64,000 bases of DNA from the NCBI RefSeq assembly GCF_016698645.1, contig NZ_CP068047.1, positions 896,001-960,000 of the forward strand, in the 5' to 3' direction. The notes below the pieces were generated by a model. It saw nothing but the letters and a program-made list of their open reading frames with translations, was not told where the DNA came from and did not search any database. A program made the position numbers and the translations under genes. The DNA is from Devosia oryziradicis. GTDB lineage: Bacteria; Pseudomonadota; Alphaproteobacteria; Rhizobiales; Devosiaceae. Shown here piece by piece: positions 16,750 through 26,424 of the stretch (position 1 is the stretch's first letter; every line of letters begins with the position of its first letter).

Positions 16750-17674
16750 CGACGACGCGGCGATTGCTCTCCTGGCTGTCGCCGAACTGGTTGGTTTCCC
16801 CGGCGCCGGTTGTGGTGATGGCTCCGCCGTTGACGCCGGCTGCCACCAGTTGATCGCGGACCAGCTCGGCCCGTGCCAGAGAGATGCGCTGGTTGGCGGC
16901 CTCGCTGCCCGACGTGCTGGCATAGCCCACCACCGTGATGGCGCAGTCCTGTCCGGTCAAAGTGGCAGCCAGGGCGTCGAGATCGGCCTTGGCATCGGCA
17001 GCAAGCGTGAGCCCATTGTTGCCAAAGCCGGTGACCTCGAGCGTGGCCGCGGCGTTGCAAACCGGCTCTGGCGCCGGCGCCGGCTCAGGGGCGGCGGCTA
17101 CCTTCGGCTCATCGGGTGCTTGTTCTGCGGCGGGCTCGGCGGCGGCCGGTTCGTTGGTTGCTGCCTCCATCGATGGAACGGCAAAGCTGGCGGTGGCGCC
17201 GGTGGCGTAGAGGCCCAGCAGGCCAGCCTCCAGATTAACGGTGCCCGCGGGGTTGGCAGGATCGCTGATCGTGGCGCTGTCGAGCGCGATCGCCGCGTCG
17301 TCGATGGCCAGGCTCGCGATATAGAAGTTGGTATCGGCACCCAAGGCGGCGTCATAGCTGTCGCCGGCGGAAAAGCGGACGGTGATCTGCGATGCCGGCG
17401 TCAGCAACCCGTCGGGCACTTCGAATGTGCTGACACTGACCAGGGAGGCTGGGTCGGGATGCCCCTTCAGCCGCTCGCCGGCGGCGGTATCCAGGGCGTT
17501 GGCCACGGTGCCCTCGCCAATGACCTTGTCGTCGATGGAAACGGTAAACGCTGGATCAAGCTTGAACTTTTCGCCGGCAACACCAATTGAGAGCGTGTGC
17601 TCCTGTGCCAGTGCAGCCGTGGCGGAGAGGCCGGTCAGCAAAAGCACCAGCATACGGGCGGACGTTGGATACAT
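16727..17674 (-). CDS. OmpA-family protein with N-terminal carbohydrate-binding-like domain
   Basis: A 315-residue secreted protein. After a signal peptide (ending in ALAQ) comes a beta-rich domain (about 24-130) whose pattern, VAGEKFKLDPAFTVSIDD and VSTFEVPDGL, recalls calcium-dependent xylan-binding modules (CBM60-like). That resemblance is my inference from pattern only. An Ala/Glu/Pro-rich linker leads to a C-terminal OmpA domain (about 210-315) with ITVVGYASTSGSEAANQRISLARA and NRRVVV, which binds peptidoglycan. GGAGA precedes ATG 17674. There is no transmembrane barrel, so it is a soluble or wall-bound periplasmic protein. Confidence 0.8.
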   Translation of the reverse strand: MYPTSARMLVLLLTGLSATAALAQEHTLSIGVAGEKFKLDPAFTVSIDDKVIGEGTVANALDTAAGERLKGHPDPASLVSVSTFEVPDGLLTPASQITVRFSAGDSYDAALGADTNFYIASLAIDDAAIALDSATISDPANPAGTVNLEAGLLGLYATGATASFAVPSMEAATNEPAAAEPAAEQAPDEPKVAAAPEPAPAPEPVCNAAATLEVTGFGNNGLTLAADAKADLDALAATLTGQDCAITVVGYASTSGSEAANQRISLARAELVRDQLVAAGVNGGAITTTGAGETNQFGDSQESNRRVVVTVAATR

Positions 17675-17743
17675 GGGTGTCTCCTCTGCGATCGCAGGGA
17701 GGATCAGATGGATCGGACGAGGATGCAAGACATCACGTTCGCG

Positions 17744-18022
17744 TCACCCTTCGAAAGGGCCCGATGAGGGCAGGACCTCGATAGCCAAGGCATGGACGCG
17801 GTCCTTCAGTTGGGCATCGAGAACGTTCATGACGGCGCGGTGTTGCGCCACGCGGCTCATCCCGTCAAAATGCGGGGTCGCGATTCTGACACGAAAATGG
17901 GTTTCACCACCCTCCCGCCATCCGGCATGCCCATGATGCTTGTTGGATTCATCGATCACATCGAGGAAAGCGGGCGCAAAATTGCTGGTGAGCTTGGCGG
18001 TTAAGGTGTCTTTTACACTCAT
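17744..18022 (-). CDS. BolA-family protein
   Basis: A 92-residue BolA-like protein, probably partnering a monothiol glutaredoxin in Fe-S or iron homeostasis; some members bind DNA. The class II KH-like fold shows the conserved segments HHGHAGWREGGETHF, the FDGMSRVAQHR motif with the conserved His, and VHALAI near the C-terminus. The conserved His residues needed for cluster ligation are present. It is divergent from the J-domain protein gene, separated by 42 nt, an arrangement I recall as common in Rhizobiales. Confidence 0.92.
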   Translation of the reverse strand: MSVKDTLTAKLTSNFAPAFLDVIDESNKHHGHAGWREGGETHFRVRIATPHFDGMSRVAQHRAVMNVLDAQLKDRVHALAIEVLPSSGPFEG

Positions 18023-18064
18023 CGCGTCGAGTTCTCCGTGGTTCGAGGCATGTAACTAGGCGCA

Positions 18065-18691
18065 ATGAATTTGCATTCCAAGATATTTGACTCCATTCGC
18101 GTCAAGCCGCGCCGGGAAGAAAAGCCGGCGCCGGTCGAGCACGGCTGTGACTGGGAAGGCTGCGAGCTGGCCGGTGAATATCGGGCCCCCAAAGGTCATC
18201 GCAGCGAGGGCCAGTATCACCATTTCTGCCTCGAGCATGTTCGCCACTACAATACCGCGTTCAACTTCTTTGCCGGCATGGACAAGGACGAGCTGGAGGA
18301 AGCGCTGCATGCCTCGCCCAAGGCGGAGTCGCGTTCAAGCTTTGCCACCGGCAACCCCAACATGCGCGGCGCCCGCGTGGCGCGGGAAAACCTGCGGCCG
18401 GGCGATAAATTCGGCGACCCGTTCGGCGTCTTCGCGCGCTACCGTCACCGCCAGTCGCAGAAGCCGGCCGCCGAACGCGTCAAGCCGCTGCATGAACAGG
18501 ACCGGCGGGCGCTCGAAACGCTGGGGCTGATCGGCCACGCCAAATCCGAGGATATCAAGCGGGCCTACAAGACCCTGGTCAAAATCCACCACCCCGACGC
18601 CAATGGCGGCGACAAGGCCTCCGAAGAGCGGCTGCGCACCATCATCGCGGCCTATAGCCATCTCAAGAAAACGGGTTTCGTGACGAAATAG
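18065..18691 (+). CDS. J-domain co-chaperone-like protein
   Basis: A 208-residue DnaJ-class protein without the Gly/Phe and zinc domains of true DnaJ. The J domain is at the C-terminus (about 148-206), with HPD at 176-178 to stimulate an Hsp70. The N-terminal 70 residues contain a Cys/His cluster (Cys28, Cys33, His52, His53, Cys55, His58) that could bind a metal. The gene precedes cobS and cobT, separated from cobS by a family A palindromic repeat. The link to cobaltochelatase is by position only. Confidence 0.88.
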   Translation: MNLHSKIFDSIRVKPRREEKPAPVEHGCDWEGCELAGEYRAPKGHRSEGQYHHFCLEHVRHYNTAFNFFAGMDKDELEEALHASPKAESRSSFATGNPNMRGARVARENLRPGDKFGDPFGVFARYRHRQSQKPAAERVKPLHEQDRRALETLGLIGHAKSEDIKRAYKTLVKIHHPDANGGDKASEERLRTIIAAYSHLKKTGFVTK

Positions 18692-18726
18692 CGTGCGCTT
18701 TGCAGCCTCCGCAATTGCCCATGAGC

Positions 18727-18815
18727 GATCGTCACCCTCGGGCTTGACCCGAGAGCACTATACTTCCAGGGCGCTCGGCAAGTGTAGTGTCCTCGGGTCA
18801 AGCCCGAGGATGACG
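18727..18815. repeat. Palindromic repeat family A, full copy
   Basis: Two arms starting GATCGTCACCCTCGGG and ending CCCGAGGATGACG are inverted copies about 37 nt long. An inner pair CACTATACTT / AAGTGTAGTG leaves a small loop. It lies between the J-domain gene and cobS. Confidence 0.9.
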
Positions 18816-18971
18816 GCCGGTGGATTTGGCGGCTGTTGCGCTGACCTTCTCCCGCAAGGGGCTCGTAGGAGACTTATGCGCCGCGCCCGCTACCCCGACC
18901 GCCACAATGCTGCTATAGAGCCCGCGACTTTACTGCCCTCCCGCCTCGATATTTCCGCCAAGAGCCATGCC

Positions 18972-19955
18972 ATGACTGAGTACACCAATCTGCCCGACAC
19001 CGAATACTCGGCCCGGGAGCTGTTCGGTATCGACACGGACATGAAGGTGATGGGCTACAAGGAAGCCAATAGCCACGTGCCGCCGGTCGATCCGGATTAC
19101 CTGTTCGACCGCAATACCACGCTGGCGATCCTGGCAGGCTTTGCCTTCAACCGCCGCGTCATGGTCCAGGGCTACCATGGCACCGGCAAGTCCACCCATA
19201 TCGAGCAGGTTGCGGCGCGCCTCAACTGGCCGCTGGTCCGCGTCAACCTCGATTCGCATGTGTCGCGTATCGACCTGGTCGGCAAGGACGCGATCGTGCT
19301 CAAGGATGGCAAGCAGGTCACCGAATTCCGCGACGGCATCCTGCCCTGGGCCGTGCAGAACAATGTGGCGCTGGTGTTCGACGAATACGACGCCGGCCGG
19401 CCGGACGTGATGTTCGTGATCCAGCGCGTGCTCGAGGTGGCCGGTCGTCTGACGCTGCTCGACCAGAACCGCGTGATCACGCCCCACCCGGCCTTCCGCC
19501 TGTTCTCGACCACCAACACCATCGGCCTGGGCGATACGTCGGGCCTCTATCATGGCACCCAGCAGATCAACCAGGGTCAGATGGACCGCTGGAGCCTGGT
19601 GACCACGCTCAACTACCTGCCGCATGACAAGGAAGTGGGCATCGTGCTCGCCAAGAACAAAGCCTATGGCGAGACCGAAAAGGGCAAGAAGCTCATCGCC
19701 AACATGGTGCGGCTGGCAGACTTGACGCGTTCGGCCTTCATCAATGGCGATCTTTCGACCGTCATGTCGCCGCGCGCGGTGATCACCTGGGCCGAAAACG
19801 CCCAGATCTTCGGCGGCGATGTCGGCTTTGCGTTCCGCCTGACCTTCCTCAACAAGTGCGACGAGCTCGAACGCCCCGTGGTGGCCGAATTCTACCAGCG
19901 CGTGTTCGGCGAAGACCTGCCGGAGTCGTCCGCGAACTTGGCGGTCACGGCGTAA
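18972..19955 (+). CDS. cobS: Aerobic cobaltochelatase subunit CobS
   Basis: CobS is the AAA+ ATPase subunit that, with CobT and CobN, inserts cobalt into hydrogenobyrinic acid a,c-diamide in aerobic cobalamin synthesis. The 327 residues start with the typical [10 protein letters not shown] region. Walker A (GYHGTGKST) is at 67-75, Walker B at [11 protein letters not shown] near 132-142, and the sensor region at [10 protein letters not shown] start at ATG 18972, since upstream codons run into the palindromic repeat. cobT follows after a second type of repeat (19962-20080). cobN is not in the window. Confidence 0.97.
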   Translation: MTEYTNLPDTEYSARELFGIDTDMKVMGYKEANSHVPPVDPDYLFDRNTTLAILAGFAFNRRVMVQGYHGTGKSTHIEQVAARLNWPLVRVNLDSHVSRIDLVGKDAIVLKDGKQVTEFRDGILPWAVQNNVALVFDEYDAGRPDVMFVIQRVLEVAGRLTLLDQNRVITPHPAFRLFSTTNTIGLGDTSGLYHGTQQINQGQMDRWSLVTTLNYLPHDKEVGIVLAKNKAYGETEKGKKLIANMVRLADLTRSAFINGDLSTVMSPRAVITWAENAQIFGGDVGFAFRLTFLNKCDELERPVVAEFYQRVFGEDLPESSANLAVTA

Positions 19956-19961
19956 GTTAAA

Positions 19962-20080
19962 GGCCCCCTCACCCGGCCCTTTGGGCCGACCTCTCCCCCA
20001 AGGGCGAGGTGCAGGGGGTTCGGCGTTTCTCACCTCTCCCTTGGGGGAGAGGTCGCCGCGCAGCGGCGGGTGAGGGGGCC
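19962..20080. repeat. Palindromic repeat family B (CCCCTCACCCGG type), full copy
   Basis: GGCCCCCTCACCC at 19962 is inverted as GGGTGAGGGGGCC ending at 20080. The inner arms, ACCTCTCCCCCAAGGG and CCCTTGGGGGAGAGGT, also match. It fills almost the whole gap between cobS and cobT. Related sequence is at 57194-57310, 1-34 and, inside prmC, 55695-55724. Confidence 0.88.
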
Positions 20081-20105
20081 TTCCCCCAACCGACGAGCAT
20101 TCAGC

Positions 20106-21995
20106 ATGGCACAACCACCGCGCAGCAAAGCCAACAAGCCCGACCAGACCCAGGTGTTCAAATCCGCCATGGGCGCGACGGTGCGCGCGATCGGCGCCAA
20201 GGCTGACCTGGAGGTGACCTTCACCTCCGACCGGCCGCTGCTCACCAGCGACAAGGCGCGGTTGGCCAACCTGCCGCGGCTGCCGACGCGGCGCGACATC
20301 GCCATTGCCCGCGGGCAGGGCGACGCCATGGCGATGCGGCTGGCCAGCCACGACCCCGAAACCCATCGCAAGCGCTCGCCCATGGATCCGGTGGCCCGCG
20401 CGGCCTTCGATGCGCTGGAACAGGCGCGGGTCGAGGCCCTTGGCTGCGTCCGCATGCCCGGCATGGTCGGCAATATCGGCGAGATGCTGGAAGACAGGCT
20501 GTTTCGCGCCAATTTCGCCGAGGTCGACAACAAGACCGATGCGCCTATTGCCGAGGCCCTGGGCCTGTTGCTCCGCGAGAAGCTGGCGGGCGTCCCGGTG
20601 CCCCCTTCGGGACACGCCCTGGTCGACCTGTGGCGCAAGGAAATCGAGGACAAGGGCGGCAAATCGCTCGATGAGCTTTTGACCCGCTACGAGAACCAGG
20701 AGGAGTTCTCGCGCGCCGCCAAGATGCTGCTGCGCGATCTCAACCTCGTGCCGGAAAGCGAGCTCGATGACCCCGACTCGTCCGACCAGGAAGAGGGCGA
20801 GGACCAGGAGCCCGAACAGGGCGACAGCTCCGACCAGGCGCCCGAGCAGGGCGAAGGCGAGAACGACAGCCAGGACAGCGAGCAGGACGAACAGGCCGGC
20901 GAGTCGGAGGAAACCGGCGATGTCGAGGGCCTCGAATCGGACATGGCCGATACCGACGAGGATGCGGCCGCCGAAGCCGGCGAAGACGCGCCCATGCCGC
21001 CGCCGGCCAAGGATGGCGGCACCCAGCTGACCAACCAGTTCAACTACAAGGTGTTCACCACCAAGTTCGACGAGATCGTCAAGGCGGCGGAGCTGTGCCC
21101 GCCCGACGAACTCGACCAGCTGAGAAGCCTGCTCGACAAGCAGCTGGAAAACCTGGCCGGCGCCGTGGCACGGCTGGCCAACAAGCTGCAGCGGCGCCTC
21201 ATGGCCAAGCAGAATCGCAGCTGGCAGTTCGATCTCGAAGAGGGCCTGCTGGACACGGCGCGCCTCACCCGCGTGGTCACCGACCCGATGCAGGCGCTGA
21301 GCTTCAAGGTCGAGAACGACACCGACTTCCGCGACACCGTGGTGACGCTGCTGATCGACAATTCGGGCTCGATGCGGGGCAGACCGATCACCATTGCGGC
21401 CATCTGCGGCGATATTCTCGCCCGCACGCTGGAGCGCTGCGGCGTCAAGGTAGAGATCCTGGGCTTCACCACCCGCGCCTGGAAGGGCGGCAAGTCGCGT
21501 GAAGCCTGGCTTGAAGCCAACCGTCCGCCCAATCCTGGTCGCGTCAACGACATCCGCCACATCATCTACAAGGCGGCCGACGAGCCATGGCGCCATGCGC
21601 GGCGCAACCTGGGCCTGATGATGCGCGAAGGCCTGCTCAAGGAGAATATCGACGGCGAGGCGCTGGAATGGGCACGCAAGCGCCTGATGGCCCGCCCCGA
21701 GGCCCGCCGCATCCTGATGGTGATTTCCGATGGCGCGCCGGTGGATGACTCGACGCAGTCGGTCAATGCCGGCAACTATCTCGAGGCCCATCTCCGGCAG
21801 GTGATCGAGGACATCGAAACGCGCTCGCCCATCCAGCTGGTTGCGGTCGGCATCGGCCACGACGTGACGCGCTATTACCGCCGCGCCGTGACGCTGCTCG
21901 ATGCCGAGGAACTGGCCGGGGCGCTGACCGACGAGCTGGCGGCGCTGTTCGACGAGGAAATGCCGGCCCAGTCCCGCAGGCGGAGCCGCGGATGA
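20106..21995 (+). CDS. cobT: Aerobic cobaltochelatase subunit CobT
   Basis: CobT forms the ring complex with CobS that powers CobN for cobalt insertion. The 629 residues contain an N-terminal helical domain, a strongly acidic linker (about 214-298, rich in Glu, Asp, Gln), and a C-terminal von Willebrand A domain. That domain has the MIDAS motif DNSGS starting at about residue 418 and a second part at [10 protein letters not shown]. The acidic linker is a family hallmark. The start ATG 20106 is 25 nt after the repeat. The stop overlaps the start of the phytase-like gene (ATGA), so that gene is co-translated. Confidence 0.97.
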   Translation: MAQPPRSKANKPDQTQVFKSAMGATVRAIGAKADLEVTFTSDRPLLTSDKARLANLPRLPTRRDIAIARGQGDAMAMRLASHDPETHRKRSPMDPVARAAFDALEQARVEALGCVRMPGMVGNIGEMLEDRLFRANFAEVDNKTDAPIAEALGLLLREKLAGVPVPPSGHALVDLWRKEIEDKGGKSLDELLTRYENQEEFSRAAKMLLRDLNLVPESELDDPDSSDQEEGEDQEPEQGDSSDQAPEQGEGENDSQDSEQDEQAGESEETGDVEGLESDMADTDEDAAAEAGEDAPMPPPAKDGGTQLTNQFNYKVFTTKFDEIVKAAELCPPDELDQLRSLLDKQLENLAGAVARLANKLQRRLMAKQNRSWQFDLEEGLLDTARLTRVVTDPMQALSFKVENDTDFRDTVVTLLIDNSGSMRGRPITIAAICGDILARTLERCGVKVEILGFTTRAWKGGKSREAWLEANRPPNPGRVNDIRHIIYKAADEPWRHARRNLGLMMREGLLKENIDGEALEWARKRLMARPEARRILMVISDGAPVDDSTQSVNAGNYLEAHLRQVIEDIETRSPIQLVAVGIGHDVTRYYRRAVTLLDAEELAGALTDELAALFDEEMPAQSRRRSRG

Positions 21996-22993
21996 ACTGG
22001 AGCCGGGCTGCCATCGTCGTGGCGGCACTGGCAGGGAGCCTCCCCGCCGCCGCCGCCGCCGTCGAGGTGACGGTCAGCGCCAGCCCGATCACCCAGTTCG
22101 GCGACAGCCATATCGACGAGCCGGCCGGCAGCCTGATTTTTCGCGGCGGCATCGCGCTGGTCAGCCAGGACGACACGTTCGGCGGGCTATCGAGCCTCAC
22201 CATGACCGGACCGGACCAGCAGGCTGTGTTTGTCAGCGACCGCGGCAATTTCGTCAGCGGCCGGCTGGCCTATGACGATGCGGGGCGCCTGTTCGGCTTT
22301 ATCGGGACGCGGGTCGAGCCGATGCGCAATTCCAAGGGCGACGTGCTGCCGCGCCAATATGCCAAGGATGCGGAAGCCGTCGATACCGTCTATCGCGACG
22401 GCGTACCGGCGGCGGTGCGGGTCGGCTTCGAGCACCTGACGCGGGTCGCCGATTTCGCGCTGACCGACGCCGTGCCCGGGGGCGCGGCGCGCGAGGTGAC
22501 GATCCCGGATTGGCTCAGCGACCTCAGGACCAACGAATCGCTCGAAGCGCTGTGCATTGCGCCGGCCGCCTCGCCGGTGGCCGGATCGACCCTGCTGCTG
22601 GCGGAGGAAGCGCTGGACGAGGCGGGCAATCATCGTGGCTGGCTGCTGGGGCAGAACGACAAGGGCCCGATGTCCTACCAGGACAGCCCGGTGGTCAGCC
22701 CGACCGACTGCGCCTTCCTGCCCAATGGCGACCTGCTGGTGCTCGAGCGCGGCGTTTCCATGCTGAACTTCGTGATGAACCTGCGCCGGGTGCCGGCCGC
22801 CGAGGTGCGCCCCGACCACCTGATGGTCGGCGAATTGCTGCTGTCGGCTGCCGGTGGAACCATCGACAACATGGAATCGCTGGCGGTGCACACCACGCCC
22901 GATGGCGAGCTGCGGATCCTGATCGGCTCGGACAACAACTTCAACGACTGGCAGCGGACGCTGCTGCTGGAATTTGCACTTCCAGCGCTGTGA
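21992..22993 (+). CDS. Secreted esterase-like protein (phytase-like domain)
   Basis: A 333-residue protein with a clear signal peptide (about 22 residues, ending AAAA). The rest matches the pattern of the esterase-like activity of phytase family (PF13449 type): [41 protein letters not shown] and DNMESLAVH, likely a beta-propeller. The substrate is unknown. It overlaps cobT by 4 nt, a coupling I recall from other Rhizobiales, but its role in cobalamin metabolism is not established. The mature protein should be periplasmic. Confidence 0.85.
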   Translation: MNWSRAAIVVAALAGSLPAAAAAVEVTVSASPITQFGDSHIDEPAGSLIFRGGIALVSQDDTFGGLSSLTMTGPDQQAVFVSDRGNFVSGRLAYDDAGRLFGFIGTRVEPMRNSKGDVLPRQYAKDAEAVDTVYRDGVPAAVRVGFEHLTRVADFALTDAVPGGAAREVTIPDWLSDLRTNESLEALCIAPAASPVAGSTLLLAEEALDEAGNHRGWLLGQNDKGPMSYQDSPVVSPTDCAFLPNGDLLVLERGVSMLNFVMNLRRVPAAEVRPDHLMVGELLLSAAGGTIDNMESLAVHTTPDGELRILIGSDNNFNDWQRTLLLEFALPAL

Positions 22994-22998
22994 GGCGA

Positions 22999-23077
22999 GT
23001 TCCTTCGGCTTAACCGAGGGCAACGCGGTCAATCCGGTACAAGCGGCGAGTGGCCCTCGGGTCAAGCCCGAGGGAAC
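22999..23077. repeat. Diverged palindromic repeat family A copy
   Basis: The left arm GTTCCTTCGGCTTAACCGAG and the right arm CTCGGGTCAAGCCCGAGGGAAC are inverted copies, but the outer GTCACC of other copies is GTTCC on both sides. It lies in the gap between convergent genes. Confidence 0.7.
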
Positions 23078-23100
23078 GCAGTGGATGGGTAAGATTGGGG

Positions 23101-23787
23101 CTAGGCCCGCACGCCGACGGGCGGCAGCGGCATCAGCTTGCCCATCAGCGCGCGGTAGGGTGCCAGGAGCACCAGGGCGGCGAGGAACTTGACCAGGAAA
23201 TCGCCCGAAGCGAGCGAAATCCAGAGCGGGACTTCGGGGCCAACGCCCAGCCAGGGGGCTGGGAAGCCGAGCGAATTGTCGCTCATGCCGAACAGGGCAT
23301 CGATGCCTGCCAGAGCCGGGGCAAAGGCGATGGTGAAGAAGATCGTCGTGTCGATGATGGAGCCGAATAGCGAGCCGGCCAGCGGCGGCAGGAACCAGGC
23401 CGAGCTGGCCCGCAGGCGGGAGAAGACCGCGATATCGAGCAATTGGCCGACGGCGAATGCAGTGGCGGAAGCCAGTGCGATGCGTTGCGTGGTGGCGGCG
23501 GCGCCACCGGCATTCCAGGGCAGAGGATTGTAGCTGAGGTAGAATGAGCAGCCCAGGCCAACCAGGAAGCCCACCAGCACAACGAGACGGGCGTTGCGGG
23601 CGCCGTCATAGCGGTTGGTGAGATCGGTGATCAGGAAAGCGAAGGGGAAGGTGAAGGCGCCCCAGGTCAGCAGGTCGGCGAGATTGACGCCGCCAAGCTG
23701 GAACTGGAAGGGGTAGAGGACCAGAATATTGGACGCGGCAACGACCACGACCATGGCGGCAATTGCCGCCAGGAGACGAGCAAGCAT
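23101..23787 (-). CDS. VUT-family integral membrane protein, probable queuosine precursor transporter
   Basis: A 228-residue inner-membrane protein with about six predicted helices. The pattern matches the VUT (YhhQ) family, which imports the queuosine precursors preQ0 or preQ1: LADLLTWGAFTFPFAFLITDL in the first third, and later SLFGSIIDTTIFFTIAF and SLASGDFLVKF. I use ATG 23787 because the longer frame upstream translates the palindromic repeat. It lies downstream of rpmB on the same strand, separated by the rpmB terminator and repeat copy 23874-23960. I looked for a preQ1 riboswitch in the leader and did not see one. Confidence 0.85.
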   Translation of the reverse strand: MLARLLAAIAAMVVVVAASNILVLYPFQFQLGGVNLADLLTWGAFTFPFAFLITDLTNRYDGARNARLVVLVGFLVGLGCSFYLSYNPLPWNAGGAAATTQRIALASATAFAVGQLLDIAVFSRLRASSAWFLPPLAGSLFGSIIDTTIFFTIAFAPALAGIDALFGMSDNSLGFPAPWLGVGPEVPLWISLASGDFLVKFLAALVLLAPYRALMGKLMPLPPVGVRA

Positions 23788-23873
23788 CAGAATGCACCTC
23801 AATGTATGCGCGGTCCGGCATGAGACCGGGGCGCTAGCATCTAGAGAGTTGGCAGCGGAAGTGCCACCGACTC

Positions 23874-23960
23874 GATCGTCACCCTCGGGCTCGACCCGAG
23901 GGCTCTGCACTTACCGGCCCTGGCAAGTGTAACCCCCTCGGGTCAAGCCCGAGGGTGACG
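23874..23960. repeat. Palindromic repeat family A, full copy
   Basis: GATCGTCACCCTCGGGCTCG opens and CAAGCCCGAGGGTGACG closes the element. The inner CTGCACTT / AAGTGTAA arms are only partly paired here. It lies between the VUT gene and rpmB, downstream of the rpmB terminator. Confidence 0.9.
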
Positions 23961-23990
23961 GCCGGTGGGTGGGTGAGAAATCGCCCCCCC

Positions 23991-24027
23991 AAAAAACAAA
24001 ACCGCGCGGAGCGTACTCCACGCGGTT
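23991..24027 (-). terminator. Intrinsic terminator after rpmB
   Basis: On the minus strand AACCGCGTGGAG, loop TACG, CTCCGCGCGGTT form a 12-bp stem (one G:U) followed by TTGTTTTTT. It begins 23 nt after the rpmB stop. Confidence 0.88.
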
Positions 24028-24049
24028 CACTATCGAATTCAGTCGGGAA

Positions 24050-24334
24050 TTACGCGGCCAGAGCGGCGCGAATTTCCTTCTTGATGCCCTGCGCCAGCGG
24101 CGACAGATCGGCATCGTCCTGCTTGAGCAGGAAAGCGTCCAGGCCACCACGGTGCTCGACCGAACGCAAGGCGGCAGCGGTGATGCGCAGCTTGACCGGG
24201 CGGTTCAGGGCATCCGAAATCAGGGTGACGTTGACCAGGTTCGGAAGGAACCGGCGACGGGTACGGTTGAGGGCGTGGGAAACATTGTTGCCCATCATCA
24301 CACCCTTACCGGTGAGTTCGCAGCGACGTGCCAT
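24050..24334 (-). CDS. rpmB: 50S ribosomal protein L28 (bL28)
   Basis: A 94-residue ribosomal protein of the large subunit. The N-terminus [29 protein letters not shown] is diagnostic, with the RCELTGK and NVSHA motifs, and the alphaproteobacterial C-terminal extension is present. I use ATG 24334, where the family always starts, with AGGA upstream. It is divergent from the DUF3108 gene across 213 nt and has its own terminator. Confidence 0.98.
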   Translation of the reverse strand: MARRCELTGKGVMMGNNVSHALNRTRRRFLPNLVNVTLISDALNRPVKLRITAAALRSVEHRGGLDAFLLKQDDADLSPLAQGIKKEIRAALAA

Positions 24335-24547
24335 CTTGAGATATCCTACTTTGTGTAAAGGTCCTGCGTGGCGGAGAAGTCCGCGACGGGCCTCGATTGT
24401 TGTGAAATCTGGCGCGTCTTTAGAGAAAATGGGCGTCCGCGTCAAGGCAAGCGGGACTCAAACGCCCGCGAGCGCCTTGCATGGGCCCTGTCGCGCAGGC
24501 AATTTCGAGCCAAGCGTTGATTCGCATCATGCAGAGAAGCTGTCGTC

Positions 24548-25330
24548 TTGACCCCGTTCCGTCTTGCTCCCCTGGCCGCGCTGGCCCTGTTCCTGAGCCA
24601 CCCCGCAGGCGCCGCCGAGGTGGACGCCTCGGCCAGCTATGTCCTGACGCTGGGCGGCATCAATGTTGCGGCCATGACGGTTGACCTGAGCGATACCGGC
24701 AGCCGCTACGCGCTCGATCTTTCCGCCAATGTCGCCGGGCTCGGCTCACTGGTGGCGAGCGGCACCGCCAAGGCCAGCTCAGTGGGGCGCTCGTCGGGCA
24801 CGGCATTGGTTGCCGACGAGTTCGACCTCACCACCCGGGCCAATGGCGAGACCTTTACGGTCGACGTCTCCTTTGCGGGGCGGGATGTGTCGGCCTTCAA
24901 GGTCGATCCGCCGATCATCGACAACTACGATCGCGTGCCAATCGAGCGCCGCCACCTGACGGGAGTGGGCGACTTCCTCTCGGCCTTCGTGCTCAAGGGC
25001 AACGGGCTCGACAAGAGCCTTTGCCAGCGCCAGGCCAAGATCTTCACCGGGGTCGAGCGCTTCAACATCGCCATGAGCTATGCCGGCGACGACGAAGCGA
25101 CCTCGGCGCGCACCGGCTACCAGGGGCCGGTGGTGCTGTGCACGGTCGACTACGACCCCGTCTCGGGGCATTTCACCAGCTCCGAGATCACCAACTACCT
25201 TGCCGACAGCGACCGCATCGTCATCTGGTATGCGCCCTTGGGCGAGACCGGCTATTTCATCCCCTATCGCGTCCTGCTGGGCACCAATATGGGTGACCTC
25301 AGCATGGTGCTGACCAAGATGGACTTCTAG
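24548..25330 (+). CDS. DUF3108 domain secreted protein
   Basis: A 260-residue protein with a signal peptide (to about residue 22, HPAGA). The remainder fits DUF3108, a lipocalin-like beta-barrel family of unknown function. Recognisable parts are YVLTLGGINVAAMTVDLSD, the middle IIDNYDRVPIERRHLTGVGDFLSAF, and ARTGYQGPVVLCTVDYDPVSGH near the C-terminus. It starts at TTG 24548. The pairing with rpmB in divergent orientation is a conserved Rhizobiales arrangement as I recall it. The role is presumably envelope-related. Confidence 0.85.
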   Translation: MTPFRLAPLAALALFLSHPAGAAEVDASASYVLTLGGINVAAMTVDLSDTGSRYALDLSANVAGLGSLVASGTAKASSVGRSSGTALVADEFDLTTRANGETFTVDVSFAGRDVSAFKVDPPIIDNYDRVPIERRHLTGVGDFLSAFVLKGNGLDKSLCQRQAKIFTGVERFNIAMSYAGDDEATSARTGYQGPVVLCTVDYDPVSGHFTSSEITNYLADSDRIVIWYAPLGETGYFIPYRVLLGTNMGDLSMVLTKMDF

Positions 25331-25332
25331 GC

Positions 25333-26424
25333 CTATTTCTGCCGCGGCGGGTGCAGTTCACTGCCTGGAATCTGCGCTTTGTCACGATGCGACAGCACGG
25401 CATCGAGCAGCGTCTTGGCCGCATTGCGCACCTCCCCCTGCATGGCCAGGTCCTTGTCCAAGGCCTGATGGCTGGTGGCGTAGGGCTCCCAATATCCTAT
25501 GTAGCGATCGAGTTCGGCCAGCGGGCCGGCCGGCGCCAGTTCCATGAACTTGAGCCAGTCCGAAATCGAACGGCGAACGTCCTTGGTGCCTTCGACATCG
25601 CCGTGGACGACCACGGAGAACAACCTTCCCTTGAGATGGCGTGGATAGTCCCAGCCATCGAGCTCGACCTGCTTGGCGAGTGCGGCTTTCTTGCCCTGGG
25701 TGAGGGTGGGGTCGGGATTGCCGCCATCGGCGCAGACCAGCCGGTCCATCATCGCCTTGAGCGGGGAGGCGACCTGGTACCAGTTGACCGGGCTGATGAT
25801 CATCACGGCGTCCGCCCGCACCCACATGGGGTAGATGTCGTTCATCCAGTCCTGGGTCTGGCCGAGCGAATAGTTGGGATAGCAGGAGCACGGCCAGTGG
25901 CAGAGCGGGGCCGCCGTCGAGAAGCAGGACTTGCAGGGATGGATGTTGCGGCCATATTCGGACGTGGTGCGGCTGAGGTCGAGGATCTCGGTGTCGAGAC
26001 CACCTTCCTCGAGCACCTCCGACGCCATCTGGATCAGGCGATATGACTTGCTCATCTCACCCGGGCAGGTGTGCTCGCTGCGCGAGGAACCGTTGACCAG
26101 CAGGACGCGCTGCGGCCGGTCGCCGCTCTCGTAATCGGCCTGGGCGCGGTCGATGGCGGCCTTGGCCGCGATCCAGTCCTCGGCCAGGTCATAGTCGGGA
26201 TCGGCGTAGCCGGGGCCGGCCTTTTGTGTGAGCGGGGCCTTGCGGGAATTGTCATAGGCGTCCCAAGCGACCTCGGCAATGCGGTCGAGTTCGCCGGCGA
26301 GTCCGGCAAAGGCCGGGTCGACATACTGGCTGAGGAAGCGGGCCTTGAACTCATCTTTGGCGAGGGTGGGATCGGGCATGCCCTTTCGGGGCTCGGGCGC
26401 GGTCAGGACTTCGGGCTGTTGCAT
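25333..26424 (-). CDS. Flavodoxin/NADPH-dependent FMN reductase-like protein
   Basis: A 363-residue protein. The first about 115 residues are helical and charged, with no clear family. From about residue 118 (RVLLVNGSSRSEHTCPGEMSKS) comes a flavodoxin-fold NADPH:FMN reductase domain, with the FMN phosphate loop NGSSRSEHT and the PVNWYQVASPLKAMMDRL segment typical of the fold. A Cys-rich insertion, HPCKSCFSTAAPLCHWPCSCY, lies between and could bind metal. ATG 26424 has GGAGAC upstream. The gene ends 2 nt after the convergent DUF3108 gene. The physiological substrate is unknown. Confidence 0.82.
   Translation of the reverse strand: MQQPEVLTAPEPRKGMPDPTLAKDEFKARFLSQYVDPAFAGLAGELDRIAEVAWDAYDNSRKAPLTQKAGPGYADPDYDLAEDWIAAKAAIDRAQADYESGDRPQRVLLVNGSSRSEHTCPGEMSKSYRLIQMASEVLEEGGLDTEILDLSRTTSEYGRNIHPCKSCFSTAAPLCHWPCSCYPNYSLGQTQDWMNDIYPMWVRADAVMIISPVNWYQVASPLKAMMDRLVCADGGNPDPTLTQGKKAALAKQVELDGWDYPRHLKGRLFSVVVHGDVEGTKDVRRSISDWLKFMELAPAGPLAELDRYIGYWEPYATSHQALDKDLAMQGEVRNAAKTLLDAVLSHRDKAQIPGSELHPPRQK

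Noticed and set aside
18930..22028. A 1032-codon open frame on the minus strand opposite cobS and cobT
   Set aside because: Its residues have no domain and it lies wholly antisense to two clear genes; long antisense frames are expected in GC-rich DNA with strong third-position bias.
23788..23873. preQ1 riboswitch before the VUT transporter gene
   Set aside because: The leader shows no preQ1-I or preQ1-II consensus segments that I can identify.
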